DNA of 64,000 nucleotides from HR10 sp964615335 (lineage in GTDB: Bacteria; Acidobacteriota; Blastocatellia; HR10), in NCBI GenBank assembly GCA_964615335.1, contig CAZTMT010000001.1, positions 186,001 through 250,000 on the forward strand. Direction: 5' to 3'. Below are positions 47,596 to 57,200 of this stretch, piece by piece (positions within the stretch are counted from its first letter, which is position 1; the number at the start of each line of letters is the position of its first letter). The notes beneath the pieces were generated by a model, which saw nothing but the letters and a program-made list of their open reading frames with translations, was not told the origin of the DNA and did not search any database. The translations under genes and the position numbers were made by a program.

Positions 47596-48959
47596 AGCGG
47601 GAGGAAGATCGTCACGGTCGTGCCCCGACCGGGACTGCTCTGAACGGTGATCTCCCCACCGTGCGCTTCGATGATGCGACGCGCCGAGGCCAAACCCAGC
47701 CCCGTTCCGAAGGGCTTGGTCGTGAAGAAGGGATCGAAGAGTTTCTCCATATCGCTCGGAGAGATGCCCACCCCGGAATCGCGAATGGCGATGCGCACGC
47801 AACGCACAGAGGGACGACTCGGGCTCTCGGCGATATCGGTCGAGACGACCAGCTCCCCGGCCTCGGGCATCGCCTGAACGGCGTTCAGAAGAAGGTTCCA
47901 AAGGACTTCTTTGATGAGATCCGGATCCAGGGAGCAGAGCGTGACCGAAGGGGAGAAGTCTTTGCGAATACGAATGCGCGGGTCAAACTGCGGATCCCGC
48001 TGCAGCAGATCGAGCGCTTGCTCGATGACCTCATGCACGCGCGTCAGCTCGGGCTCCGGATCCGGCATGCGCGCGTAGGTCAGGACCTGTCGCGTGAGAT
48101 CGCTCAGACGCCGCGCCTCGGAGGAGATGAGCTGCAACAGCTCTCGTTCGTTCTCATCGGCCTGAGGGAGAAGATGCTGCAGGAGTTCGGCCGCATTGGC
48201 GATGGCTCCCAGGGGATTGCGGATCTCATGGGCGAGGATCGCCGTCATCTGGCCGATGATCGAGAGCTGACGCTCATGCGCCGCTTTTTGCTCCACTGTC
48301 CGGAGCTGCTTCCGCAACTTCTCCACCTCGCGCGTCAATTCCTGGAGGCGGGCTTCGTAGGCCTCTTCCTTCTGGCGCGTCTCGGTCATGTCCAGAAAGA
48401 CCGTCAGAACGCCGATGATCTCTCCCGCGTAGCCGCGAAGCGGAGTGGCCCATCCGGCAAGCAGCCGTCGTTCTCCTGCGGGGGTCACCGCCCGCATGTC
48501 CTCAACGAGGACGGGCGCACCGCTTTTGACCGCGCGCAGGGCAGGGAACCATTCGGTCGGATACGTCCCCAGATCCGCGGGATAAAAGCCGTACTCCTCG
48601 ACGCAGTTGAAGAGCGTCGCGCGAGGATCCAGTTTTCGGCCCAGAAGCGTCTCCGAAGCGCGATTCATCGCGCGAATCCTTCCCGAAGGCCATTCGGCGA
48701 GCCACGCCGCCAGGGGGAAGTGGCTCATCACAGCCTCCAGGCCGCGCAGCAAGGATTCATTGATCTCATAATGCCAATGCGCCTGTTCACGGGCTCGCTC
48801 GCGTATGTCGTCAGTGGAAAGATCCGAAGTGAGGCGATGTCGAAAGGCTTTCTCCTCAAGGGGAGGCCTTCCGGCGAAAAGAAAAAGAACCAGAAGCGCA
48901 AGCCCTCCGATCTCCGCGCCGACAAGCGAAAATCCTTCCCCCGGTATCGCGATCGTCAT
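47592..48959 (-). CDS. PAS-containing sensor histidine kinase
   Basis: ATG 48959 behind GGGAGGGATGGGGG gives 455 residues. It has an N-terminal membrane segment (VGAEIGGLALLVLFLFAG), a PAS domain (about 70-200), a coiled coil, the HisKA phospho-His box ILAHEIRNPLGAIANAAELL and a HATPase_c domain (NLLLNAVQAMPEAG, DSGVGISPSDMEKLFDPFFT, GTGLGLASARRIIEAHGGEI). This is an NtrB-type kinase. No response regulator adjoins it. It is divergent from the thiolase gene. Confidence 0.95.
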   Translation of the reverse strand: MTIAIPGEGFSLVGAEIGGLALLVLFLFAGRPPLEEKAFRHRLTSDLSTDDIRERAREQAHWHYEINESLLRGLEAVMSHFPLAAWLAEWPSGRIRAMNRASETLLGRKLDPRATLFNCVEEYGFYPADLGTYPTEWFPALRAVKSGAPVLVEDMRAVTPAGERRLLAGWATPLRGYAGEIIGVLTVFLDMTETRQKEEAYEARLQELTREVEKLRKQLRTVEQKAAHERQLSIIGQMTAILAHEIRNPLGAIANAAELLQHLLPQADENERELLQLISSEARRLSDLTRQVLTYARMPDPEPELTRVHEVIEQALDLLQRDPQFDPRIRIRKDFSPSVTLCSLDPDLIKEVLWNLLLNAVQAMPEAGELVVSTDIAESPSRPSVRCVRIAIRDSGVGISPSDMEKLFDPFFTTKPFGTGLGLASARRIIEAHGGEITVQSSPGRGTTVTIFLPL

Positions 48960-49025
48960 CCCCCATCCCTCCCGAAGTATGGATACGGCCACCTGCTTAT
49001 TTGGCCCCATTTTGCGCCTCACGTC

Positions 49026-49045
49026 AATACGGCAAACGCCGTATT
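49026..49045. promoter_or_regulatory. Perfect inverted repeat upstream of the histidine kinase
   Basis: AATACGGC-AAAC-GCCGTATT, 8-bp arms, in the region between the divergent kinase and thiolase genes. It may be an operator for a dimeric regulator. Confidence 0.4.
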
Positions 49046-49216
49046 TCTGTCGGGGCGAAAGGGGGAGGCCTTTTGGCCCGAACTGAAGGTGAGATCTGCG
49101 CGATCGCGCTCCTCGACGCGGGCGCGCGACTGGGCTAAGATTGAATCCGGCATCCCTTGAGCGCCTCAGTGCGCCGAGGGAGATGTGTCATCTTCGCGCA
49201 GGCGAGAGGAGGAATT

Positions 49217-50404
49217 ATGGGAGAAGGACGGCGCGAGGTCGTCATCGTCGGTGCGGCGCGAACGCCGATCGGATCTTTTCTGGGAACGCTCAGCGGGGTG
49301 TCGGCCCCGCGGCTGGGGGCTGCCGCCATTGGCGAAGCGATCCGTCGCGCGGGAATCGCGCCCGAAGAGGTAGAGGAAGTCATTATGGGGAATGTGCTGC
49401 AGGCGGGCGTCGGACAGGCTCCGGCGCGACAGGCCGCGCTCTTTGCCGGACTGCCGACGAAGGTCGAGTGCTTGACAATCAACAAGGTTTGCGGATCGGG
49501 TTTGAAAGCCGTCATGCTCGCCGAGCAAGCGATCGCGCTTGGAGATGCCGAAGTCATCGTCGCCGGAGGAATGGAGAGCATGAGCAATGCCCCGTACGTG
49601 CTGGAGCGCGCGCGCGTGGGATATCGGCTGGGGCATGGCGACCTGCTGGACAGCATGATCAAAGATGGCCTTTGGGATGTCTACAACGACTTTCACATGG
49701 GGAATGCGGGAGAGTTATGTGCGCGTCGGCTCGAGATTTCTCGCGAGGAGCAGGATGAGTACGCTGCCGAGAGTTATCGGCGTGCTCTTCGAGCCCAGGA
49801 GCAGGGCCTTCTGGCCGAGGAAATCGTCCCTGTCGAGGCGCCTCAGGCCAAAGGGGGGACGCTCTTGGTCTGTGAGGACGAAGAGCCTCGGCGCGTGAAC
49901 TTCGAGAAGATGAAGACTCTGAAGCCTGCTTTTGAGCCAGAGGGGACGATCACGCCCGCCAACGCCTCGAAGATCAACGATGGAGCGGCGGCCGTCGTGC
50001 TAATGTCGCGCGAGCAGGCGGCGGCTCGGGGACTACAACCGCTCGCGCGCATTGTGGGTGCGGTCGCTGCTGCGCGGCGACCGGAAGAATTCACCATTGC
50101 TCCTGTGGATGCGATTCAAAAGGTCCTGCGGAGAACAGGGCTCTCGCTGTCCGAGATTGATCTGTTTGAGATCAATGAGGCTTTTGCCGTCGTTGCGCTG
50201 GCTGCGATTCGCTTGCTGGAACTGGATCCGGCGAAGGTGAACGTCAACGGGGGGGCTGTGGCCTTCGGCCATCCTATCGGAGCCAGTGGCGCGCGGTTGC
50301 TCGTGACGCTCCTTTATGAGATGAAGCGACGTGGGGCGCGTCGCGGCCTGGTTGCGCTCTGCATCGGCGGAGGAGAGGCCGTCGCCATGGTGGTCGAGCG
50401 GTGA
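49217..50404 (+). CDS. Acetyl-CoA C-acetyltransferase (thiolase)
   Basis: ATG 49217 behind AGAGGAGGAATT gives 395 residues. The nucleophilic Cys is in NKVCGSGLKAVMLAEQAIAL, followed by GGMESMSNAPYVL, FEINEAFAVVALAAI, GHPIGASGARLLVTLLYEM and the general-base Cys in CIGGGEAVA. It condenses or cleaves acetoacetyl-CoA. The next gene begins within its stop (GTGA). Confidence 0.95.
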   Translation: MGEGRREVVIVGAARTPIGSFLGTLSGVSAPRLGAAAIGEAIRRAGIAPEEVEEVIMGNVLQAGVGQAPARQAALFAGLPTKVECLTINKVCGSGLKAVMLAEQAIALGDAEVIVAGGMESMSNAPYVLERARVGYRLGHGDLLDSMIKDGLWDVYNDFHMGNAGELCARRLEISREEQDEYAAESYRRALRAQEQGLLAEEIVPVEAPQAKGGTLLVCEDEEPRRVNFEKMKTLKPAFEPEGTITPANASKINDGAAAVVLMSREQAAARGLQPLARIVGAVAAARRPEEFTIAPVDAIQKVLRRTGLSLSEIDLFEINEAFAVVALAAIRLLELDPAKVNVNGGAVAFGHPIGASGARLLVTLLYEMKRRGARRGLVALCIGGGEAVAMVVER

Positions 50405-51447
50405 CGCGCGAGGTGTCCTCACCGCCTCAGGAAGTGCGAACCGAAGTGGTGCCGGTCACGCCCGAGGCGCCCGAACCGGATGTGATCGAGCGGGCGGCAC
50501 GGGTGCTCCGGCAGGGGGGGCTTGTCGCCTTCCCTACGGAGACGGTCTATGGCCTGGGGGCAGATGCTCTGAATCCTCAGGCCGTTTTGCGCATCTTCGC
50601 CATCAAGGGGCGTCCGCCGGATAATCCCCTCATTGTGCACATCGCGCAGGAGGAGCACCTGCTTGAGGTCGCGCGCGAGATTCCCGAATCGGCGTGGGTT
50701 TTGGCCGACGCGTTTTGGCCCGGCCCTTTGACGCTCGTTCTCCCTCGACACGAACAGGTTCCGCGGGAGACGACCGGAGGACTGGAGACGGTCGCCGTGC
50801 GCATGCCCGACAGCAGAATTGCTCTGGCGCTCATTCGTGCTGTGGGGCGTCCGATCGCGGCGCCCAGCGCCAATCTCTCCGGGCGTCCGAGTCCGACCGC
50901 AGCCGAACATGTCTACGAAGACCTGCAGGGGCGCATCGAGCTGATCCTGGATGGAGGGCCGACGCGCATCGGCGTGGAGTCCACTGTTTTGGACCTGACG
51001 ACCTCCCCGCCGAAGATTTTACGTCCGGGAGGAGTATCGCCCGAGCAGTTACGTCCGATTCTCGGCGAGGTTCATCTGGGAGCTGAAGCGGCGGAAGCGC
51101 ACCGTTCGCCGGGCACGCGCTATCGGCATTATCGTCCTCGAGCTGAGGTCCTTTTGATTGAGAGCTGGCAGGAGCCGGAACATCGGCGGCTGGTCGAGCA
51201 GCTCGCGGCGCGCGCGCGCCGCATCGGATATGTGGGGTGCGATCGAAAGCTCGCCTTCGGAGGAGCCGAAGTGCATCTGGTCGAGTTGCCCCCTGATCCC
51301 GAAGTCTACGCGCGGCGGCTGTTCGCCATTTTTCGGGAGCTGGATCAAAAAGGGGTGGAGGTGATCATCGTCGAAGGGGTCGAGGAGAAGGGTTTGGGAA
51401 TCGCGGTGATGGATCGGCTCCGTCGAGCGGCCTCGCGCGTGTTGTGA
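50401..51447 (+). CDS. L-threonylcarbamoyladenylate synthase (Sua5 type)
   Basis: GTG 50401 overlaps the thiolase stop; 348 residues. The YrdC domain is present (VAFPTETVYGLGADALNP, FAIKGRPPDNPLIVH, PIAAPSANLSGRPSPT, STVLDLTTSPPKILRPGG) followed by the Sua5 C-terminal domain (SPGTRYRHYRP). It supplies the TC-AMP intermediate for t6A37 on tRNA. The first 25 residues are an unusual Glu/Pro-rich extension. Confidence 0.95.
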   Translation: MTREVSSPPQEVRTEVVPVTPEAPEPDVIERAARVLRQGGLVAFPTETVYGLGADALNPQAVLRIFAIKGRPPDNPLIVHIAQEEHLLEVAREIPESAWVLADAFWPGPLTLVLPRHEQVPRETTGGLETVAVRMPDSRIALALIRAVGRPIAAPSANLSGRPSPTAAEHVYEDLQGRIELILDGGPTRIGVESTVLDLTTSPPKILRPGGVSPEQLRPILGEVHLGAEAAEAHRSPGTRYRHYRPRAEVLLIESWQEPEHRRLVEQLAARARRIGYVGCDRKLAFGGAEVHLVELPPDPEVYARRLFAIFRELDQKGVEVIIVEGVEEKGLGIAVMDRLRRAASRVL

Positions 51448-51496
51448 GACGCCGGGAAACGGCGCGTCTATTTCCCGCTTCTAAAGGGATGTTCAG

Positions 51497-51964
51497 GTGC
51501 GAGTCGGAAGCATGGGGAAGAAGCCGATCCGTTTCGTTCGTCGCGTGCTGCGGAGTCGGGCGTCTCCCCGAGAGATCGCTGGCGGAGTGGCGCTCGGGTT
51601 GATCATTAACTTCACTCCGACGCTTGGGTTTCAGATCCCCCTGGCGCTCTCGCTTTCGGCGCTCTGTCGCGTCAATCCGCTCGCGGCGCTCGCCGGGATT
51701 CAGATCACCAACCCGATGACGGCCCCGTTCGTCTACACGGCGACCTATCGCGTGGGGAAATGGCTCCTCGGTCAGCGGGATCATCGGCTGGAATTTCGAG
51801 ATCTGGAAGCGATGGATCTCGTGCGCGCGGGCGCGGCGCTCTGGGTGGGAGGGCTAGCGGTAGGCATCGCCGCGGCTCTGCCCGCCTATTTCCTCATGCT
51901 CGGAATATTGCGGCGGAGACAAGCGACAGGGACCGAAAGCCAAGCCTCAGAGCACATAGACTGA
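51497..51964 (+). CDS. DUF2062 membrane protein
   Basis: GTG 51497 gives 155 residues (ATG 51512 is an alternative start). The pattern SPREIAGGVALGLIINFTPT, LAGIQITNPMTAPFVY and two to three membrane helices match DUF2062. Function unknown. It follows the Sua5 gene by 49 bp and converges on the aminotransferase gene. Confidence 0.85.
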   Translation: MRVGSMGKKPIRFVRRVLRSRASPREIAGGVALGLIINFTPTLGFQIPLALSLSALCRVNPLAALAGIQITNPMTAPFVYTATYRVGKWLLGQRDHRLEFRDLEAMDLVRAGAALWVGGLAVGIAAALPAYFLMLGILRRRQATGTESQASEHID

Positions 51965-52007
51965 GGCCTTCCCTTCCTGCGCTCGCGGGATCAGAACGCG
52001 ACCCGAC

Positions 52008-53279
52008 TTATTCCTTCAGCGCGCGGGTGAGAACATCGAAGAAGGTGGCGATTTCCTCCGGCTGCGTGAAGATATGCGTGGAGATGCGCAGGCGCGGTCC
52101 TCCCCCTCCGATGCGAATCCGCTGTTCGGCCAGCGCGCGGCGCGCGCGTTCGGCATCCGCTTCGGCGAAGTGAGATGTCGTCATCGCCCCCCACAACTCC
52201 GGATGGTCCGGCGTGAGGAGCGTGGCCCGTGGCGTGCGTCGGAAGCCCTCGTAGACGAGACGGGCCAGTTGGCGTTGTCGGGCGAAGATGCGCTGCGGTC
52301 CGATCTGGCGGTGGAAGCGCAGGGCGGCCAGAAGGCCTTTGAGCAGAGAGAGATTGCACGTCCCGAGATTGCTGAAGCGATAGGCTTTGAGCGCCTTGTT
52401 GTTCCATTCTCCGCTGGCGATATTGACCCAGAGCCGATCCTGAACCTCCTCGCGCAGATAGAGCACGCCGGTCCCTTTGGGCGCCAGGAGCCACTTGTGC
52501 GGGCTGGTTCCATAGAAGTCGCAACCCAGCTCCCGGAGATTGAGCGGGATTTGACCGATCGCATGCGCTCCGTCCACGACCGAGAGAATCCCCCGCTCGC
52601 GCGCCATGGCACAGATCTCGCGGGCGGGCAGGATGAGTCCGGTCGTCGTCGTGATATGACTGAAGCTGACGACGCGTACTTCGGGCGTGAGGGCTTTGTC
52701 GAAAAGATCAAGGATCTGCTCCTTGGATGCCGGCGGGAGCGGAATCTTCACATAGCGCAGTCGGATGCCGAAGCGCGCTTCCTTTTGCTGCCAGCAGCAG
52801 AGGCCGCCCGGATGCTCCTGATCCGTCGTCACGACGACCGCTCCTCGATCCAGATCCAGGCCGTTGCAGACCGTGTTCATGGCTTCGGTGGCATTCCGCA
52901 CCAGAGCGATCTCGTCGCGCGACACACCCAGGAATTGGGCCAGCTCCTGGCGCACTTCGCGAATGTGCTCGTTCTCCCCGTATCCCCACCAGGGGTAATC
53001 GGCCTCGTTAAACGCCTCCGATGTGAAAAGATGCTCGACGACGGCGCGGATCACGGGCAGAGGGCAGACGCCGAGCGAGCCGCAGTTGAGGTTGATGTGA
53101 TTGGGATCCAGCAGGAACTGGCGGCGCATCTCGGCCCAGTACCATTCGGGATCTCGCGCGTAAAGGTCCTCGGAGGGCAGGGGAGGCGCTTCCGCGCGAA
53201 GCAGTTGAGCGACCTGCTCGCGCGAGAGTCCGAGTACAGCCGCGGCCATAGCCCGCTCGAGGAAATCCCGTCGTTTCAT
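52008..53279 (-). CDS. Class-V PLP-dependent aminotransferase with Tat-type signal
   Basis: ATG 53279 behind CCGGAGGGACGGCC gives 423 residues. The N-terminus (MKRRDFLERAMAAAVLGLS) resembles a twin-arginine signal, so export of a folded PLP enzyme is predicted. The aminotransferase domain has ATEAMNTVCNGL, SHITTTTG, VDGAHAIGQIPLN and the PLP Lys in GTSPHKWLLAPKGTGVLYL. It resembles isopenicillin-N epimerase/EgtE-like lyases. It overlaps the nucleotidyltransferase stop by ATGA. Substrate unknown. Confidence 0.85.
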   Translation of the reverse strand: MKRRDFLERAMAAAVLGLSREQVAQLLRAEAPPLPSEDLYARDPEWYWAEMRRQFLLDPNHINLNCGSLGVCPLPVIRAVVEHLFTSEAFNEADYPWWGYGENEHIREVRQELAQFLGVSRDEIALVRNATEAMNTVCNGLDLDRGAVVVTTDQEHPGGLCCWQQKEARFGIRLRYVKIPLPPASKEQILDLFDKALTPEVRVVSFSHITTTTGLILPAREICAMARERGILSVVDGAHAIGQIPLNLRELGCDFYGTSPHKWLLAPKGTGVLYLREEVQDRLWVNIASGEWNNKALKAYRFSNLGTCNLSLLKGLLAALRFHRQIGPQRIFARQRQLARLVYEGFRRTPRATLLTPDHPELWGAMTTSHFAEADAERARRALAEQRIRIGGGGPRLRISTHIFTQPEEIATFFDVLTRALKE

Positions 53280-54055
53280 GGCCGTCCCTCCGGAGAAGCG
53301 GATCCCGAGAGCGTGCGCGCACGTTGCCGCTCCCGCTGAGCGACCAGTTGATTGGCCAAAAGCAAGCTCTCGAACGTCCCAGCGTCGGTCCACCAGCCAT
53401 CCAAGATGTCGTAGGTCAGCTCTCCGCGCGCCAGATAGGCGTTATTGACATCGGTGATCTCCAGCTCCCCCCGCGCGCTCGGCTTGAGCGTCCGGATGAT
53501 GTCGAAGACCTTCTCGTCGTAGAAGTAGATCCCGGTGACGGCATACGGGGAACCCGGCACTCGGGGCTTCTCTTCGATGCGGACGATGCGTCCGTTCTCG
53601 ATGACCGGCACGCCGAAGCGGGTCGGATCGGGGACTTCCTTGAGAAGGATTTTGGCGCCCGAGCCCTGTTCCAGATAGCGGGCGACATAAGGGGCGATGG
53701 ATTTCTCGACGATGTTGTCGCCCAAGATGACGCACAGCAGATGCCCGTCGGCGAAGTGTTCGGCCAGACTGAGCGCCGCGGCGATCCCTCCCTCGCCCTG
53801 CTGGTATGTGTAGTGCAGGTGCTTCAATCCGAACTCCGCCCCGTTGCCCAGCAGGCGCAGGAAGTCCCCGGCATTATTCCCTCCGGTCACGATCATGATG
53901 TCGCGAATCCCGGCCTCGACCAGCGTCTCCAGCGGATAATAGATCATGGGCTTGTTGTAGACAGGAAGCAGATGCTTGTTGGTCACCTTCGTCAGGGGAT
54001 AGAGTCGCGTCCCCAGCCCTCCGGCTAAAATCACGCCTTTGATCGTGCGCTTCAT
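53276..54055 (-). CDS. Glucose-1-phosphate thymidylyltransferase-like nucleotidyltransferase (short RmlA form)
   Basis: The 259-residue protein starts KGVILAGGLGTRLYPLTKVT and has NKHLLPVYNKPMIYYPLETL, GEGGIAAALSLAEHF, CVILGDNIVEKS, KPSARGELEITDVNNAYLA and WWTDAGTFESLL, all RmlA-type. It makes dTDP-glucose or a related nucleotide sugar for surface polysaccharides. Short forms lack the C-terminal allosteric part. ATG 54055 follows GGGAGGGAGAGCGG. No other rml gene adjoins it. Confidence 0.93.
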   Translation of the reverse strand: MKRTIKGVILAGGLGTRLYPLTKVTNKHLLPVYNKPMIYYPLETLVEAGIRDIMIVTGGNNAGDFLRLLGNGAEFGLKHLHYTYQQGEGGIAAALSLAEHFADGHLLCVILGDNIVEKSIAPYVARYLEQGSGAKILLKEVPDPTRFGVPVIENGRIVRIEEKPRVPGSPYAVTGIYFYDEKVFDIIRTLKPSARGELEITDVNNAYLARGELTYDILDGWWTDAGTFESLLLANQLVAQRERQRARTLSGSASPEGRP

Positions 54056-54153
54056 CCGCTCTCCCTCCCTAGATGTTTTCGGGGCGGAGAAATTGTGGCA
54101 CGATTCAGCGGGAGCGTAAAGGCCCAGCTTATCGGGCTATAAACATTTTCCAC

Positions 54154-54183
54154 TTGATCGCCGACGGGATGCTGCACTATAAT
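54154..54183 (+). promoter_or_regulatory. Promoter of the second TonB receptor gene
   Basis: TTGATC, 18 bp, TATAAT. The leader to ATG 54232 is about 42 nt and carries AAGGAGGAAG. Confidence 0.55.
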
Positions 54184-54231
54184 CGTCCCCCGCCTGGGGA
54201 GTGAAATACTAAGGCTAAGGAGGAAGTGGTT

Positions 54232-57200
54232 ATGCGCAAAGTCAGCGCCTTATTCCTTCTACTCCTTCCCCTGGGGCTTCTTCTCACCGTGAGGACCGTC
54301 TCGGCACAGACGGCGACGAGCCGGATCACGGGCACGGTCGTGGATCCGACAGGAGCCGTGATCCAGGGAGCGGCCGTCACGGCTCGGAACGAGGCCACAG
54401 GGGTCGAGTATAAGACGACGACGACGACGGCCGGGACGTTCGCGCTGGAATCATTGCCGGTCGGCAGCTACACGATCACGGTGGAGTATCCGGGATTCCG
54501 GACCTATGTTGGCACGCGCAACGTGCTGACCATTGGATCCCCCCTGGTCGTGAACGTGACGCTCGAAGTCGGTCAGCCGACGGAAGTCGTCGAGGTGACC
54601 GGGGCTTACGAACGCATTGAGACCAGCCATGCGATGCTCGGAGGTGTGGTGACTCAACGGGCTATCGTCGAGCTGCCGCTCAACGGTCGGAATCCCTTGA
54701 GCCTGATCATTCTTGAGCCGGGTCTTGTGCAACGCACGACGGGGGCGGCCGGTTCGGGGACGCACGTCTTCGGCTCGCGCGATCGCGCGCATAATGTGAC
54801 CATTGATGGGATTGACGCTAACGAATCCTCAGTGCCGAACCCGCAGAACAACGTCTACCGGCTCAATCCGGACAACGTGCAGGAATATCGCGTGGTCACG
54901 CACAATGCGACGCCGGAGTTCGGGCGCAACAGCGGGGCCAATGTCAACATCGTCACGCGCTCGGGGACGAACGAGTTTCATGGCGACCTCTTCTGGTTCC
55001 ATCGCAATACGGTGCTCAATGCCAACGAGTGGTTCAACAACGCATCCGGGCTGGAGCGGCCGACGCTTCTGCTGCATCAATTCGGAGCGTCCGGAGGTGG
55101 GCCGATCGTCAAGAACAAGACGTTCTTCTTCGTGAGCTGGCAGGGGAATCGGATCAAGCAGACAATGCCGATCGCCCAATCCTTTGGCGTCCCGCTCGTG
55201 TACACGGACACGCTGAAGAAGCAGGGGATCTTTCGATATTTCGTTCCGGATCCGGCCAATCCGCTCATTCTGGATGGAGTGATCATCACGCGGAATTCGC
55301 CGCGACTTGTGGACCCGATCACAGGCGCCTTGCGACCCGGTGTGCGCATGTGTTCGACACCGACGGAGTTGGGATGCATTCGCACCTACAATATCTTCGC
55401 GAGCGATCCGGCGGGCATCGGCCCGGATCCCCTCATGATGGAGATGCTCTCGAAGTTCCCCTCGCCGAACACCTTCACCGTCGGGGACGGACTGAATACG
55501 GCGGGATTCATCTGGAATCCGCCCTCGCGTTTCCGGGGTCCGCACAATCTCTTCCGGATAGATCACAAGTTCGATGAGAACAACAGCATGTTCGGGCGCT
55601 TGCTTCTGTCGGATTGGGATACGACCGAGGGAGACTTCCTGAACGCGCGTCCTTCGATCTTTCCGGGATTCGCTCCGCTGGGGGAGGTGCGGCGGGAGTC
55701 GCAAGGATTGGCTCTCAACTATCGGCGGGTCATCTCCTCGCGCATGGTCAACGAGTTCACGACGGGATTCAGCCGGTTCATGTTCACCTTCCTGCTGCGC
55801 GAAGCAAACACGAAGCTTGGTGTCGAGCCTCCGCCGTATGGCCAGGAGTGCTTTGGCAATGATTCTCTCTCGCTCGTTGACACGCCGTTTTGCAACACCC
55901 CGTTCACGCGTCGCGCGGTGAGCACGATCCAGTTCATTGACAATCTGAGCTATGTGCGCGGAGCGCATACGGTGCGCACGGGGATCAACTTCCGGCTCTA
56001 TCGGCACAATGACAATCGCGGTGTGCCGGGCGGATTCAACATGTGGCCGACGATCATCTTCAGCCAGAGCGTGCGGCCGCCGACATCCAATACGGCGCCG
56101 GGCGTGACCGCCGGATTCCCGGGCGCTCCGGGGATCAATTCGAGCGATAACGTCAATTTGCAGCAGGCCATTGTGGAGCTGATGGGGATTCCGGCGCGCG
56201 TCCAGCAGGGGTTTGTCGCCGATTTCCGGCGCGATCAATATATCTTCGCGCCCTTTGTGATGGGCACGCGCGTTAAGCAGTACAACTTCTACGCGCAGGA
56301 CGAATGGCGCCTGCGGCGGAACTTCACGCTGACCTACGGATTCCGGTGGGAGATCAATCTGCCGCCGAAGGACTGCTGCGATCGCGTGTTCGTCCCGGAT
56401 CGGCCCGTGGATGGGAGCCAGGGGCCGGTGACGTATGTTCCGTCGGACAAGTGGTTCCGGAGGACGAACTGGACGACGATCGCGCCGCGCGTGAGCTTCG
56501 CCTGGGATCCGAAGTCCTCGGGGAAAATGGCCATTCGCATGGGGTGGGGGATCGCCTTCGATACGCTCTCGACGTTCCAGGTGACGGCCATCTCGGGGAT
56601 GATTCCGGGCAGCGTCTTGCGCTGCATTGTGAACGTGCAGGATCCGCCGACCGGACCGTGTCGGGACATCCCCAATGATGTGCGTCTGAGCCAGCTCATG
56701 GCTCAGGTGAAGCCGCTCGATCTGGGTCCGCCGACGCAGAAGCCTTCGGAGCTGTTGCGCTTGCCCGAAAGACCGCTCGGCCTGGCCCCGCAGGTCGGAG
56801 CCTTCGATCCCAACCTCAAGGTCCCGACAGTCCATGAGTGGAGCCTGACCATTCAGCGGGAATTGCCGCATGCGTTTGTCGGGCAGGTCGGATACATCGG
56901 CAAGCGAGGGATGCGCCTGTACCGCGCCTATGACCTGAACCAGTTCCGGTATCCGCCGGAGTTCTTGCAGGAATTCCTCAACGCCCAGAAGAACATCATG
57001 ATCTGCAAGCTCAATCCAGATGCCTGCCTGGCGGCGCAAGCGGCGGCCGGTATTCCGGCTTCCAGTCGGACGGTGGACAATTTCGCCTACTTCGGCTTGC
57101 CGGGGCAAGTGCCCTTGCCGCTGCTCAGCCGCTTGCTCAATGCGACATCGGTGACCTCCTCTCGCTATCGGGGAGCATTTGCGACCGACGTGCTCAATGG

